Shown: positions 23,633-33,602, counted from the first letter of the stretch. The stretch: 64,000 nt of DNA from Rahnella inusitata_A (GCF_965118895.1 NZ_CBCPJJ010000028.1:1-64000), one strand, 5' to 3'. Notes: generated by a model not told the origin, from the sequence alone. Numbers and translations are program-made.

Positions 23633-23914
23633 ATGGAATACGGATTTAAAGAAGGGCGCCTATTTAGATATCCACACATGCCGATCCAGATCTTCTGGTT
23701 CGACCGTGACGAGTGGCTGATTCTGATCGCGAGTTATCTCGTAAGTATGCAACTAGGTGGTATTACCTGGCTTGTTGTCTTTCCCGTATCCATCCTTTCC
23801 ATTTCTATTAAACGCACCAAGGGGCGTGGTTTTTTTCGACATACGCTCTATGAGTTTGGGTTAATTGAGATCCACGGTTATCCGAATTCGTCAGCCAAAA
23901 AGTTAGAGGAGTAA
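23633..23914 (+). CDS. traL: TraL pilus assembly protein
   Basis: A 93-residue inner-membrane protein of the TraL/VirB3 type. It has an N-terminal YRYPHMPIQIFWF-like segment, then two hydrophobic stretches (LILIASYLVSMQLGGITWLV and FPVSILSIS), then a basic cytoplasmic tail. Gene order traA-traL-traE supports the call. Purines (GGGGGACAGG) lie in front of the start. Confidence 0.88.
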   Translation: MEYGFKEGRLFRYPHMPIQIFWFDRDEWLILIASYLVSMQLGGITWLVVFPVSILSISIKRTKGRGFFRHTLYEFGLIEIHGYPNSSAKKLEE

Positions 23915-23917
23915 CTA

Positions 23918-24547
23918 ATGTTCAAAAAGGCGAAATCGGCGATGGTAAAACACTCCGGCGAGGCGATGAATAATGAGCAGAAAGACATTGCTGAAAAAAA
24001 GCAGACCCGCATCATGCTCATAATTCTTCTTGTTTTATGCGGTCTGATTTACCAGAAAGTCAGCAAATATGCATCACAGCAAACAACAGTTCTCGTTCCC
24101 TATGGCGCAAAATCAAGTGACATGCTAATCACCGGTGAGAGTGCATCTACAGGATATGTCCGGCAGCTGGCCCGCCTGATTGTTACCGACTATGGATCCG
24201 TATCTAAAGCCAGCGTGGATAATAAATATGCTGAGCTTTTGGGAATAGTCCATATCGACCGCGTTGAGGCAATGCGCGTGAAGCTGAACGAAAAAGCCAA
24301 ATATTTTAAGCAGTTTAATACAGTGTCGCAAAGCATGGAGATTATGAATGACCAGCCCATGACGATAACTGAAAATCCAGAAGGTCGTGATTACAAAACG
24401 GATGCAAAAATAATCTATCGTCTGGTCCTCAGTGTTGAGCAAAGAAAGATAGTCGGTGACGTTGCTAAGACACCTGAAACGCTGAAATTATCTATCGATT
24501 ATACAATTGCAGAAGGCCGATTCTGGATTCTGGATATAAAAGGCTAA
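23918..24547 (+). CDS. traE: TraE pilus assembly protein (VirB8-like)
   Basis: A 209-residue bitopic inner-membrane protein. A cytoplasmic N-terminus of about 30 residues precedes one membrane segment (TRIMLIILLVLCGLIY), and the periplasmic NTF2-like domain contains VRQLARLIVTDYGSVSKASV and ends FWILDIKG. In F-type systems TraE links the inner membrane to the TraB-K-V core. It follows traL by 3 bases. Confidence 0.9.
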   Translation: MFKKAKSAMVKHSGEAMNNEQKDIAEKKQTRIMLIILLVLCGLIYQKVSKYASQQTTVLVPYGAKSSDMLITGESASTGYVRQLARLIVTDYGSVSKASVDNKYAELLGIVHIDRVEAMRVKLNEKAKYFKQFNTVSQSMEIMNDQPMTITENPEGRDYKTDAKIIYRLVLSVEQRKIVGDVAKTPETLKLSIDYTIAEGRFWILDIKG

Positions 24548-24550
24548 AAT

Positions 24551-25345
24551 ATGAAAAAGTACATCACTACATTGCTGATACTCGTATCAGCAATGTCAAC
24601 TGCTGCTGAAAAAAAGACTGTTTCACAAAATGTTCAGCGTGTATTACCTGAAATATCCACGCAAATTGTATTATCTAATCGTGATGTAAACCGTATGGTT
24701 TGTGAATCTGGTGAGGCGAGCAAACCTGTTTTCAGTAAAGAGAAACCTGTAACAGTAGAAGTAAGCAAAGACCGTCGTTCATTCTGGGTGAAATTCAAAT
24801 ACCTGGCTGAAGGAGGGGTAAACCATTATTACTCTGAACCAACTGAGTTATATGTAACCTGCGGCACAAGTACGTTCGAATTAATTGCCATCCCTAAATA
24901 TGAAGATCCCCACAAAATCTTATTAGGTTCCGACACCAAGGACCGTATTAAGGATAATCAATCAATATTTGGTGCTTTGTCATTAGAAGAAGCGGCGGTA
25001 ACTCTTTCGACGAAAATCATCACGGACGGGGATGCCACAGGTAAAGGGCTACCTGAAAGTTTTCAAGTAGTTCCCGACCGGACTAGCTGGACACGCAGCA
25101 TTTATGACAATCGTGGCCGACAAATTCCAGTCGAAGTAAGAAAGGAGCGTGATGTTCTGGTTGATGGTACAGGTCTGCGTGGTTCTCAATACACTATTCG
25201 CGCTCTTAACTCAGTCCAACTAAACGAGGCTATGTTTTTAAATTCTCAGTTTGGCAGCAACATATTCGCCATAACTGCTGAGAGCTTAGCTTTAAGTGCT
25301 GGCCAGCTTACAACTCTAGTTATTATTCATCGGGAGACAATGTAA
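24551..25345 (+). CDS. traK: TraK core protein (VirB9-like)
   Basis: A 264-residue secretin-like periplasmic/outer-membrane core protein with a signal peptide (MKKYITTLLILVSAMSTAAE). It contains the TraK blocks QIVLSNRDVNRMVCESGEAS and FWVKFKYLAEGGVNHYYSEP, and LYVTCGTSTFELIAIP. The final domain (LSLAAVT-type strand, LVDGTGLRG) resembles VirB9 C-domains. The stop overlaps traB by one base. Confidence 0.92.
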   Translation: MKKYITTLLILVSAMSTAAEKKTVSQNVQRVLPEISTQIVLSNRDVNRMVCESGEASKPVFSKEKPVTVEVSKDRRSFWVKFKYLAEGGVNHYYSEPTELYVTCGTSTFELIAIPKYEDPHKILLGSDTKDRIKDNQSIFGALSLEEAAVTLSTKIITDGDATGKGLPESFQVVPDRTSWTRSIYDNRGRQIPVEVRKERDVLVDGTGLRGSQYTIRALNSVQLNEAMFLNSQFGSNIFAITAESLALSAGQLTTLVIIHRETM

Positions 25346-26616
25346 TGAATGATAATAAATTCCCTTTAATTGAAAAATTGAGGGCGTCATTTCATAGGCG
25401 CCCATCAGCTGAACAAAAGAAGATTAAAAAATATGGAACCATTGGTTTCACTGCCCTTGTTTTGCTCGGCATCTATTATCTGACAGGTCAGAATGATAAA
25501 AAACCTCGAGTGCCTGAAGTTAAACAAGAAGTCACCGCTGATAAAACAGCCGGGCTTATTCAAGACGATATCATTACAACTCTCAACGGGAGAATTGATG
25601 AGCAGAACCAAAATATAAAAGGCTCTGTCCAAGATGCTGTCGCTCAAGCATTTAAGGAGGGCAAATTTGGTCTTACTCCGCCACCAGGAGGTATAAACCC
25701 AAACGCCCTGAACTCCACTGAATTGACTGCCGGTCCGGAGCAGCCGGTTGGCGCTGCACCAGGTAATGCTCAGGCAAACAACCCTAATGTCACTGACTAT
25801 CCGGGCATGTCGAACTATCCAGCACCTGCGGGCTACGGCGGCGATAATTCCCGAGCATCACAAAATGCACAAGATACGCAGCAGGAAGAGAAATCTGTAA
25901 TTTGGGTAGGCGATATTTCTGAAGGTAACGATGATGTTGGCCTATCCACGCCGGCTACGGATTCTGCTGAAAAAAAGAATACGATCCAGTTGCCGGTTGG
26001 ATTTATGAAAGCAAAACTCCTGGTCGGCGTTAATGCCCTCACTGGGCAGTATGGTTCCGAAAACCCGCAAACACTTATGTTCCGGGTTCAGGCTCCGGCA
26101 CAGCTGCCAAATTTCATCAGAATGAATCTCCGTGGTTGCTTCAATATCGCAAACGTCAGCGGCAATCTCAGCTCTGAACGGATCATCGTTCTGCCCGTTT
26201 CCATTCATTGCATGACTATGGATGGCAAATACATCGTCGAAGGCAATGTGAAAGGGTTCGTTTCCGATGCTGATGGTAAGCGTGATATGTCGGCACGAGT
26301 CGTTTCACGGGCCGGTCGTCTACTTGCAGCCACTGTATTTGCTAAATCAATTGAGGGTTTCGCCAACGTTATTGGCCAACAATCCATTCAGCAAAACACC
26401 TCCGCGCTTGGCTCAGTGAACACAATCAAACCTGGTGAAGCAACTCAGAACGCAGCAGCGACGGGCGTAGCCGGTGGTTTTACAGAGGTTTCTAAGTACC
26501 TCCTCAACCTTGCACAACAAACCTCACCGGCGCTTGAAACAGGACCCGGTAAAGACGTCATGTTGTTTATTCAAGAAACTGCCGAACTAACCATCCGTGA
26601 AGTAAGGATTAAATAA
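25345..26616 (+). CDS. traB: TraB core protein (VirB10-like)
   Basis: A 423-residue protein spanning both membranes. One membrane segment near residues 31-48 (TIGFTALVLLGIYYL) is followed by a coiled/disordered Pro- and Asn-rich linker to about 195, then the TrbI/VirB10 beta-barrel domain (LPVGFMKAKLLVGVNALTGQ; VLPVSIHCMTMDGKYIVEGN; GRLLAATVFAKSIEGFANVI). The C-terminus LFIQETAELTIREVRIK is typical. It overlaps traK and traV by single bases. Confidence 0.93.
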   Translation: MNDNKFPLIEKLRASFHRRPSAEQKKIKKYGTIGFTALVLLGIYYLTGQNDKKPRVPEVKQEVTADKTAGLIQDDIITTLNGRIDEQNQNIKGSVQDAVAQAFKEGKFGLTPPPGGINPNALNSTELTAGPEQPVGAAPGNAQANNPNVTDYPGMSNYPAPAGYGGDNSRASQNAQDTQQEEKSVIWVGDISEGNDDVGLSTPATDSAEKKNTIQLPVGFMKAKLLVGVNALTGQYGSENPQTLMFRVQAPAQLPNFIRMNLRGCFNIANVSGNLSSERIIVLPVSIHCMTMDGKYIVEGNVKGFVSDADGKRDMSARVVSRAGRLLAATVFAKSIEGFANVIGQQSIQQNTSALGSVNTIKPGEATQNAAATGVAGGFTEVSKYLLNLAQQTSPALETGPGKDVMLFIQETAELTIREVRIK

Positions 26617-27125
26617 TGAAACTACTTAAAATCACACTTATGGCCGTTGCAGTATCCTCGCTGTCTGGCTGTCTGCTTCCATACCACAATGATTTTGCCT
26701 GTAAGTTGGAAGACGGTTACGGCAAATGTATTTCTTCTAACGATGCTTACGATGAGGCCACGACTGGTGTCGATAAGGGACATGCAATAACGGAAGATGG
26801 TGTGGTCGATGACCCAAAGGGCTCTGCCGCTAAAACAACGGCGGCGGCGGCCCCAACCACTCCTGATCCTGCTTATCAGCAATACAAAGACCGCGTTTAC
26901 AAAAAAATGGCAAAGCTTATTGAAGAGCCTCAAACACCTGTTGTTCGTCAACCAACGGTCGTTAGAACGCTGATTCTGTCATATTCGCCAAATCTTGATG
27001 ACCAGACGGCATACATGCCTCGTTATGTATTTACCATGCTTAATGGCCCTAAATTCGTTATGTCTGATTACAAGCTGTCAACTGATGATACACCGCCAGG
27101 CTTTCTAATGGGGGGCAGGGGATAA
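26616..27125 (+). CDS. traV: TraV outer-membrane lipoprotein
   Basis: A 169-residue lipoprotein with lipobox LSGC (C19). The mature part starts with the TraV pattern NDFACKLEDGYGKCISSNDAY. A low-complexity Ala/Thr linker precedes a C-terminal segment with VRTLILSYSPNLDDQTAYMP. In F, TraV anchors the TraK-TraB core complex in the outer membrane (VirB7 role). Confidence 0.9.
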   Translation: MKLLKITLMAVAVSSLSGCLLPYHNDFACKLEDGYGKCISSNDAYDEATTGVDKGHAITEDGVVDDPKGSAAKTTAAAAPTTPDPAYQQYKDRVYKKMAKLIEEPQTPVVRQPTVVRTLILSYSPNLDDQTAYMPRYVFTMLNGPKFVMSDYKLSTDDTPPGFLMGGRG

Positions 27126-27126
27126 T

Positions 27127-29667
27127 ATGTTAAAAGCCCTTTATAAAAGCGTGGAGAAAAACCTTCTATTAAAAAATGAAGTAACACGCTCCGATGTTCT
27201 CCAGCTGGCCAAGAGGGATCAACCCAGCGAATATTTACCTTGGCTCGCATTCATGAAACAGCTCCCCGGCCAGGATAGTGACACAAACGCATTCTTAAAT
27301 TTTGATAATACCATTGGCTGGATCTTTGAACTCAAGCCTCTGGCATTTTTGGGAAACGATAAGTTAGACAAGCTCCACGGTATTGTTCGGGCACAGTTTC
27401 CTAAAGGCACGGTTACACAGTGGATTCTGTTCCCGGATCATAACCTTGATGATTCAATCCAAAGATATCGCGACGCCCGTACAACCGATAACCCTATTAC
27501 TGCAATGAACGTAGATGCAATGGAGAAATTCCTCCGTGAGGGTACCGATGGTGTTGAGAAAATAGCCAACATTCCAATTAGGAACTTCAGGTTATTTTTC
27601 ACCATTAAGCACGAACAAATAATTTCGGAAGAACTGCTCGTCACCGTAGAGCAGGGCTTTGACATGGCCGGAATGGAGCCTCGTCGATGGAATGCTGATG
27701 ACCTCATAAAATGGGGCTCTGAATTCTTTAATGGTACTCCAAGTAAGCGAACTTACGATCCTAGTGTTCAACTTCGTAAACAGATGAACACTTCAAATCT
27801 TGATTTCAGCTCAGACGATTCAATTTCGTTTCTTGGCCATCGTCATGGGATCTGTCTTTATCCCAATGTTGTTCCCCAAAAAGACAACACGCCTCTACGA
27901 ACCAATGAGCTATTCGGTGGTTTTATGGGGACTGAAGATGATATGAAGCAAATCAAATATCCCTTCATGTACACATTGACGGTTATTTATGAAGATCTCA
28001 AAAAGAACATCACAGACAAAGCTACGCAGACAATGTTTCAGCGTGTGGGGGCTGGACTCGCGGCATCACTAAATCAACGCATTATTGAATTCTCAATCAT
28101 GCAGGACAAGATTGCGAAGGGGGCCAAATTTGCTTACATAATGCCGCAATTATGGGTGTTTGCTGATACAGAAAAAGAAGTCCGCGAAGCCGCTGGTCAA
28201 GCTAAAAACCTTTGGGAAGGTTTTGATTTTGAGATGATGTATGAAACCTCAATTAAAAAAGTGATGTTTTTTACCGCTCTACCTTTTGGCCTTTACCATA
28301 TAGATAACAACGTTGAAACTATTGACCGTCACTTTTATCTCGATACGGAAGATATCGCCCGTTTCCTGCCAGTACAGGGGGATTTTCGTGGAGGTGGACG
28401 GCCCGTACAATCCTATATAGGTCGAAAGGGCCAAATAATATCTCTGGATATGTTCGACAAGCGTGCGAATGCCCACAATTTCTTTGTCATCGCGGAGACA
28501 GGTGGGGGTAAGTCATTTTTGCTGAATGATATGATCGACAATTATGCCTCCATTGGTGCGAAAGTACGAATCGTTGATTTAGGACGTTCATACGAAAAAC
28601 AAACTCGTATTCGCAAAGGTCGATTTATCGACTTTAACCTGCAAGAACCTATCTGTATTAATCCCCTGGACTTTATTTATAACGACGAAGAAGACCTGGA
28701 AAAAAATATCTCGGCTGCACAGATTGTATTTGCATCCTGCGCTTACTCCTTTACAGGGAAAAGCGTCAGCGAAGTTGAAGCCAATCTTATCGACCACGCC
28801 TGCCATGCAGCAATTAAAAGCGGTGACCAGCTGCGCGGTACTGATGCTCTAATCGATTTTTTCAACACTAACAGCATTGCCACTGGTGAGGTTTCGGACA
28901 AACTACAAAAACCTCTAGCTGAAATAACCGAATCAGCCCAAAGGCTCGCCTTCCTACTCCATAACTTTAGCCGTGAGGGTGCATTTGGGAAATTCTTTAC
29001 CGGTAAAACTACATTCAGCATAAAAGATGATGAATTTGTTTGTACCGACATTGAAAAACTGCGCGCTGTAAAGCAACTGTTCTTTCCGATGGTTATGAAC
29101 CTGATGAATGCGGTAACACAGGATTTGTACCTCTCCGACCGTTCCCGCCCAAGTATCATTTTGTTTGAAGAGATTGCGTCGATTGTTAAAAAGACCGGCA
29201 ACATTTCGATGGACGGTCTTAGCGCAATGATCGACGAAGGATACCGTCGCGCCCGTAAATATCGCGGATCAATGGGCATTGTGCTCCAGTCACCGCTCGA
29301 CCTTGAAGCATTACCTGGCTTGGGTCCGGTAGTCAGGGCTAACGCCCAATGGCGGTATTACTTAGCTTCAGCCATGTATGAAGAGGCCGTTAAAAAAGGA
29401 TTACTTCCAGGCATGACCGACGGTTTCCCACTGAAACTCCTCAGCAGTGTTCGAAACGCCCGCCCACGCTATGGTGAGGTATTTATCGATAGTCCTTTAG
29501 GAATGGGGGTAGCACGCCTTTGTGTTGATAAATGGCGTTACTGGATCAACACATCGGACGGTGATGACGTTGCTGCGTTTGACCGGCTTATGCTTCAGGG
29601 TATCGAACCTATTGATGCACTGATCCAGCTCTCCGGTGTAAACCCGATGATGAATACAGCGGGGTAA
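27127..29667 (+). CDS. traC: TraC pilus-assembly ATPase (VirB4-like)
   Basis: An 846-residue cytoplasmic ATPase. The N-terminal VirB4/TraC domain (about 1-430) includes HRHGICLYPNVVPQKDN-type sequence and RRWNADDLIKWGSEFFNGTP. The motor domain has Walker A AETGGGKS at 456-463, Walker B IILFEEIASIV and the later LQSPLDLEALPGLG. Length is close to F TraC (875). It drives pilus extension and retraction. Confidence 0.95.
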   Translation: MLKALYKSVEKNLLLKNEVTRSDVLQLAKRDQPSEYLPWLAFMKQLPGQDSDTNAFLNFDNTIGWIFELKPLAFLGNDKLDKLHGIVRAQFPKGTVTQWILFPDHNLDDSIQRYRDARTTDNPITAMNVDAMEKFLREGTDGVEKIANIPIRNFRLFFTIKHEQIISEELLVTVEQGFDMAGMEPRRWNADDLIKWGSEFFNGTPSKRTYDPSVQLRKQMNTSNLDFSSDDSISFLGHRHGICLYPNVVPQKDNTPLRTNELFGGFMGTEDDMKQIKYPFMYTLTVIYEDLKKNITDKATQTMFQRVGAGLAASLNQRIIEFSIMQDKIAKGAKFAYIMPQLWVFADTEKEVREAAGQAKNLWEGFDFEMMYETSIKKVMFFTALPFGLYHIDNNVETIDRHFYLDTEDIARFLPVQGDFRGGGRPVQSYIGRKGQIISLDMFDKRANAHNFFVIAETGGGKSFLLNDMIDNYASIGAKVRIVDLGRSYEKQTRIRKGRFIDFNLQEPICINPLDFIYNDEEDLEKNISAAQIVFASCAYSFTGKSVSEVEANLIDHACHAAIKSGDQLRGTDALIDFFNTNSIATGEVSDKLQKPLAEITESAQRLAFLLHNFSREGAFGKFFTGKTTFSIKDDEFVCTDIEKLRAVKQLFFPMVMNLMNAVTQDLYLSDRSRPSIILFEEIASIVKKTGNISMDGLSAMIDEGYRRARKYRGSMGIVLQSPLDLEALPGLGPVVRANAQWRYYLASAMYEEAVKKGLLPGMTDGFPLKLLSSVRNARPRYGEVFIDSPLGMGVARLCVDKWRYWINTSDGDDVAAFDRLMLQGIEPIDALIQLSGVNPMMNTAG

Positions 29668-29669
29668 AA

Positions 29670-31691
29670 ATGAACTTACTTAGGCTATTTCTGGGGGCAG
29701 CAATGCTCCCTGTTTTTTTTGCGCATGCGCAAAACCCAATCAAACCCAATGTCGCCGATATCTCAAAAAGTAAGGATCTGGCTTCATCCATTAATACCAC
29801 TGTTCAGGGGCAAACAAACTCCGCTTCCCGACTTAATACCAGTCAAATAAGACCTGCTTCCGGCGATGCCACAATGACGACATATGATGGCAAAACATCC
29901 TTTAACGGAAAAGCCGTATGTCAGGGAACATCGGAATTCATGCGAATGCTCGTTCAACCTGCGGCGAATGGTGACCTGAAATTGCTAAATATCATGCAGG
30001 ATACCGATATGAACGGCAGTCTCAATATGACTTCATCCCCAGGATGGAACATTTCCGTGGTATGCAGCAATGGTTTCCAGACATGTTCAGACGCTAACAA
30101 TGCTGCTACCTGCAAATCTTGGGCATGGGTTGCAGACGCTCAGACGTATCAACTCGGCCGCAAAAGTGTGGCTATGAGTGATTTAGGGGGCTGCTACTGC
30201 ATCAATAACAGCTGCGGTAATAATTTGGCCTGGAACAATCTGGGGCAAGTACTGAATGACTTGGGTGGGGGGGCTTCACAAGCACTTTCAAAAGCGAATC
30301 CTTGGTTCACGCTAAGCCAAATTAAAGTTGATGGAGTCTCCGCATCTTTCGTCGGGGGTGAAACCGCTTCGTGTTCTATGGGCGATTCAAAAAACTTCTT
30401 CGGTACCTCTGACGGTAAGAAGATCTTGAATTACCAGGATAACTATAACGCGATGAAAACCGATGCAGGCGATGCAACGACAACAAGCACAGCTTACAAG
30501 ATGATCACTAATGGGAGCCTAAATCCAAACGAGCAATCAGACTTTCGTAATTGTGATATCACGCGTTCCGTCGCCCTCAATGAGCCTACCCTCAATGACG
30601 TGATCAGCTTTGACGGTGGAGAAGGGACCGTTCAGCAGTGTGGGGCCGATTGCTTACAGCTCGTTCTCGGCAGGTTAGGAGACGACTACTGGAGTGGTAC
30701 ATGTAAATATTTTGAGGTCACATCTAACTTCTTCGTGAAGCAGCCGGACCGTATTGTTAATGCCACTTTGATCAATGCTGTCTTCGATGACTGGATGCAG
30801 TTATGGGCGGGAGATAAAGTTGTTTGGTCTGGTCCTTATAATAATTGGAGCGATGCTGGCCCAGTTCCGGGAGCATGTGAATTAGGTAAATCTTGGAACC
30901 AGAATCCTAATATGGATTTTAAGCAGTATCTGAATAAAGAAGGTCAAATCTCCTTTAAAATTCGCGTGGAAGTGAGTGGTAAAGGTGAAGGTTATGCACT
31001 GGTTAGGATAAAAACAGACCTGTCCTGTAAAGAGGGCAATGAAAATGTCACCAATACCTGTACTGCTTACGAAAATGACCGAGACTGCCAACTAGTCGAT
31101 GAAACAGTGGATGGAGTTAAAACATTCACCAGCAGCATTAACACCGGTCTAATCCCCCTCGCCCAAACTCAAGTAGTTCAGGGAAACTTCTGCTCAATCG
31201 CTGTTAAAAGAGACTGGTTCAAGAAGAAACGCACTTACCGATGCAACACCCGTACTGATAATAACTTCGACAACATAATTGCGCGAAAGGCTTATGTCGA
31301 TAAGACAGTCACGCCTGGCGATTACAAAGACAAAATGTTTTCGAATGGGAACGTCACTTACGGAGCCGGTGAGTTGTTTTGGCCAGATATGCCAACCGTT
31401 GGTCCGTGCGTAAACATGTGCAAAACCCGCAAGCCGAAGATTGCACCCGACATGGCTATCAGCGGCCAAGTGGACAGAAATAATCAGACTGGAGTCACTA
31501 AATACGACAACTTCTATTACGAGTGCGGCAGTAACAATCAATGCCCAGCCAGCGCCGGTGAAGAAGTCGTAAAAGCTTGCCAGTGTCTAAATGAATTCGC
31601 AGAAGCCGCCGCGATCATGCAAGTCATCCGACAGGGTGGTCAGGACATGATTTGCAGCTCCGGGACTCCAAAAAAACCTGATGGTAAGTGA
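29670..31691 (+). CDS. TraN-like exported Cys-rich protein, N-terminal type
   Basis: A 673-residue protein with a signal peptide cut at AHA-QN (about residue 21) and more than 30 cysteines. The middle shows the TraN-type lectin-like block CKYFEVTSNFFVKQPDRIVN, NATLINAVFDDWMQLWAGDK and VVWSGPYNNW. The C-terminus has clustered CxC/CxxC motifs (CGPCVNMCK-like, VVKACQCLNEFAEA). It lacks the typical TraN C-terminal domain, which is instead encoded by the next gene, so TraN functions appear to be divided between two proteins. Role inferred: outer-membrane mating-pair stabilisation. Confidence 0.72.
   Translation: MNLLRLFLGAAMLPVFFAHAQNPIKPNVADISKSKDLASSINTTVQGQTNSASRLNTSQIRPASGDATMTTYDGKTSFNGKAVCQGTSEFMRMLVQPAANGDLKLLNIMQDTDMNGSLNMTSSPGWNISVVCSNGFQTCSDANNAATCKSWAWVADAQTYQLGRKSVAMSDLGGCYCINNSCGNNLAWNNLGQVLNDLGGGASQALSKANPWFTLSQIKVDGVSASFVGGETASCSMGDSKNFFGTSDGKKILNYQDNYNAMKTDAGDATTTSTAYKMITNGSLNPNEQSDFRNCDITRSVALNEPTLNDVISFDGGEGTVQQCGADCLQLVLGRLGDDYWSGTCKYFEVTSNFFVKQPDRIVNATLINAVFDDWMQLWAGDKVVWSGPYNNWSDAGPVPGACELGKSWNQNPNMDFKQYLNKEGQISFKIRVEVSGKGEGYALVRIKTDLSCKEGNENVTNTCTAYENDRDCQLVDETVDGVKTFTSSINTGLIPLAQTQVVQGNFCSIAVKRDWFKKKRTYRCNTRTDNNFDNIIARKAYVDKTVTPGDYKDKMFSNGNVTYGAGELFWPDMPTVGPCVNMCKTRKPKIAPDMAISGQVDRNNQTGVTKYDNFYYECGSNNQCPASAGEEVVKACQCLNEFAEAAAIMQVIRQGGQDMICSSGTPKKPDGK
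29719..29732. repeat. TTGCGCATGCGCAA palindrome, site 6 (traN-like signal peptide)
   Basis: Exact palindrome, read as A-H-A-Q followed by N at the signal cleavage site, just as in the dsbC-like gene. Confidence 0.85.
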
Positions 31692-31699
31692 GAGACATA

Positions 31700-33568
31700 A
31701 TGGAATTTATTAAAAAAATAATCAGTGCAATTTTAGTGGTCACGCACTTTGTCATGATTATTGGAGTAATGCCTGTCAGCGCTGCCGTTACACCGTCGCC
31801 GAATTACGTTTGTGGCCAAGACTTGAATAACAATGGATATCTCGGGGATGAAGGAGAATATCAGTCATGCAACATGGCAACAATAAAACATACGACGCCT
31901 GCTAATACCTCCTGTTTGTCGGGATACACCATGCTATCGACCGGCGCCTGCATGAAATATGACTACGCGCCTTTCGGTAGTCAGTGTCCAAGCGGCTATT
32001 TCATTCAGAATGGTCGCTGCCTTCAGGAACAATACCTTTCCCCTACAGCATATTGCCCTTCCGGCTATGTATCGACAGGAAGTGGATGTGCGCGTTACGA
32101 CTATTCATCTCCGTCACAAAGCTGTCCCGCCGGAGGATTCATTCAAAATGGACGCTGCATAACCCAGTCTGAAATTGCACCATCAATGAACTGTCAGGGA
32201 AAGGGGAATGGTGGCATCGTATCTTATGCAGGCCAGCCCGCATGTATGAACCAATTACCTGGCAGCTGTCCCGCCAAAAATTCATCCGTGATCGCCACGC
32301 AGAATATCCCGATGCCAGGGGGCGGTGCGTGCATGATTTGGATGTATCCAAACTATATTTGTACCCAGGGTTCGTTAAGCAATGGTACGTGTCTTGTTCA
32401 GAACGATCAGGGTGTTCCACAACTCAATTGCCCTGGCGGAACCGTGCTTGAAGGTGGCCAATGTAAAAGAACGGAGAATACCGGATACAACTACCTGTGT
32501 AGCGTTGGCACACTTACCAACGGACAATGTAAAGTCGTCAACGACGGTGGGCCTGTACAAGCAGTCTGTCAGGCTGGCTATGTACCTGAAAATGGACAAT
32601 GCGTTAAATCCACGCAGTCTCCAGTCCAATACAGCTGCACTCAAGGAGCATTGAACGGGACAGCTTGCTTATGGGACACACAAGAGAACTATTGTCCGAT
32701 AGGTGTTAACAATTCATGCCTTAACAACAATGGGGGAGCCTCCTGCTCTGCAAATAAGTGCATTGATATCAGTACTAATAAACCAGTCGATGAGGGCAAT
32801 ATTGATGGTTCTATGCTGGTAAATGACGGCAAGAAAACCGAAGACGGGGTGTGCTTAGACCAGATTTTAATCTTCAGCGGCCGCGCGCAGGATTGTAAGC
32901 TTGCAGGTATCGATACAGCCTATAAAAATTGCTGCAAAAGTGAAGGGAAGGTTTTCACTGATTCTGTAGGCCCCATCAGTACTGTGGCATCTGCTGCCGG
33001 TAATATTTCAAAAGTTTACGGCGCGGCTCAAGAAGCATATACCTACTATTCTGTTGCGATGACAGCCACTGGCGATACCGCGGTTGCATCATCTATGGCA
33101 GCTCAAGGCTTTGGCAATGCCATGATCGTTGCATTTGACCCTACTACATTAGCAATTTCAGTCGCTATCTACTTTGCGATGCAGTACATGATGAAAGCCT
33201 GCGATCAAACCTCGATGGAAACCGCAATGGAGGCAGGTTCTGGGTATTGCCACGAAGTCGGCACTTACTGCAAAAAGAAAATTCCTTTACTCGGGTGTGT
33301 ACAAAAAGCGACCAGCTACTGTTGCTTTAACTCAAAATTGGCCAGAATAATTCATGAGCAAGGCCGCCCGCAGCTTAAGAACTTCAATGGTTGGGGTGAT
33401 TCAGGTTCACCACAGTGTAGGGGGTTTTCACCTGATGAGTTCCAAGCTCTTGATTTCGGTGCAATTGACTTAACTGAATATGTAGAAGACATGGTAAAAA
33501 ATACCACTGATCAAATCCAAAGCAACGTTAATCAAATCACTCAGGATTTTTACGAAAAAACAAATTAA
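31700..33568 (+). CDS. traN: TraN-like mating-pair stabilisation protein with Cys repeats
   Basis: A 622-residue exported protein. After the signal peptide come about ten tandem repeats of 25-35 residues (pattern CPSGYFIQNGRC...), residues about 45-310. A Gly/Ala-rich hydrophobic stretch near 450-490 leads to the typical TraN C-terminus: YCHEVGTYCKKKIPLLGCVQ, KATSYCCFNSKLARIIHEQG and CRGFSPDEFQALDFGAIDLT. The start at 31700 follows GAGAG; an overlapping GTG at 31688 is the alternative. In TraN proteins the variable part faces the recipient surface, so the repeats may be the receptor-binding tip. Confidence 0.82.
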   Translation: MEFIKKIISAILVVTHFVMIIGVMPVSAAVTPSPNYVCGQDLNNNGYLGDEGEYQSCNMATIKHTTPANTSCLSGYTMLSTGACMKYDYAPFGSQCPSGYFIQNGRCLQEQYLSPTAYCPSGYVSTGSGCARYDYSSPSQSCPAGGFIQNGRCITQSEIAPSMNCQGKGNGGIVSYAGQPACMNQLPGSCPAKNSSVIATQNIPMPGGGACMIWMYPNYICTQGSLSNGTCLVQNDQGVPQLNCPGGTVLEGGQCKRTENTGYNYLCSVGTLTNGQCKVVNDGGPVQAVCQAGYVPENGQCVKSTQSPVQYSCTQGALNGTACLWDTQENYCPIGVNNSCLNNNGGASCSANKCIDISTNKPVDEGNIDGSMLVNDGKKTEDGVCLDQILIFSGRAQDCKLAGIDTAYKNCCKSEGKVFTDSVGPISTVASAAGNISKVYGAAQEAYTYYSVAMTATGDTAVASSMAAQGFGNAMIVAFDPTTLAISVAIYFAMQYMMKACDQTSMETAMEAGSGYCHEVGTYCKKKIPLLGCVQKATSYCCFNSKLARIIHEQGRPQLKNFNGWGDSGSPQCRGFSPDEFQALDFGAIDLTEYVEDMVKNTTDQIQSNVNQITQDFYEKTN

Positions 33569-33576
33569 ATGACCAT

Positions 33577-33602
33577 GCCAAGGCATGCGCCTTGGCTTTT
33601 TT
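33577..33602 (+). terminator. terminator ending the first transfer operon
   Basis: GCCAAGGC-atgc-GCCTTGGC followed by six T, nine bases after the traN stop. It separates two transfer transcription units. Confidence 0.9.

Noticed and set aside
31959..32654. Multiple 60-95-codon frames inside the traN gene
   Set aside because: They are shadows of the Cys-repeat coding region in other frames.
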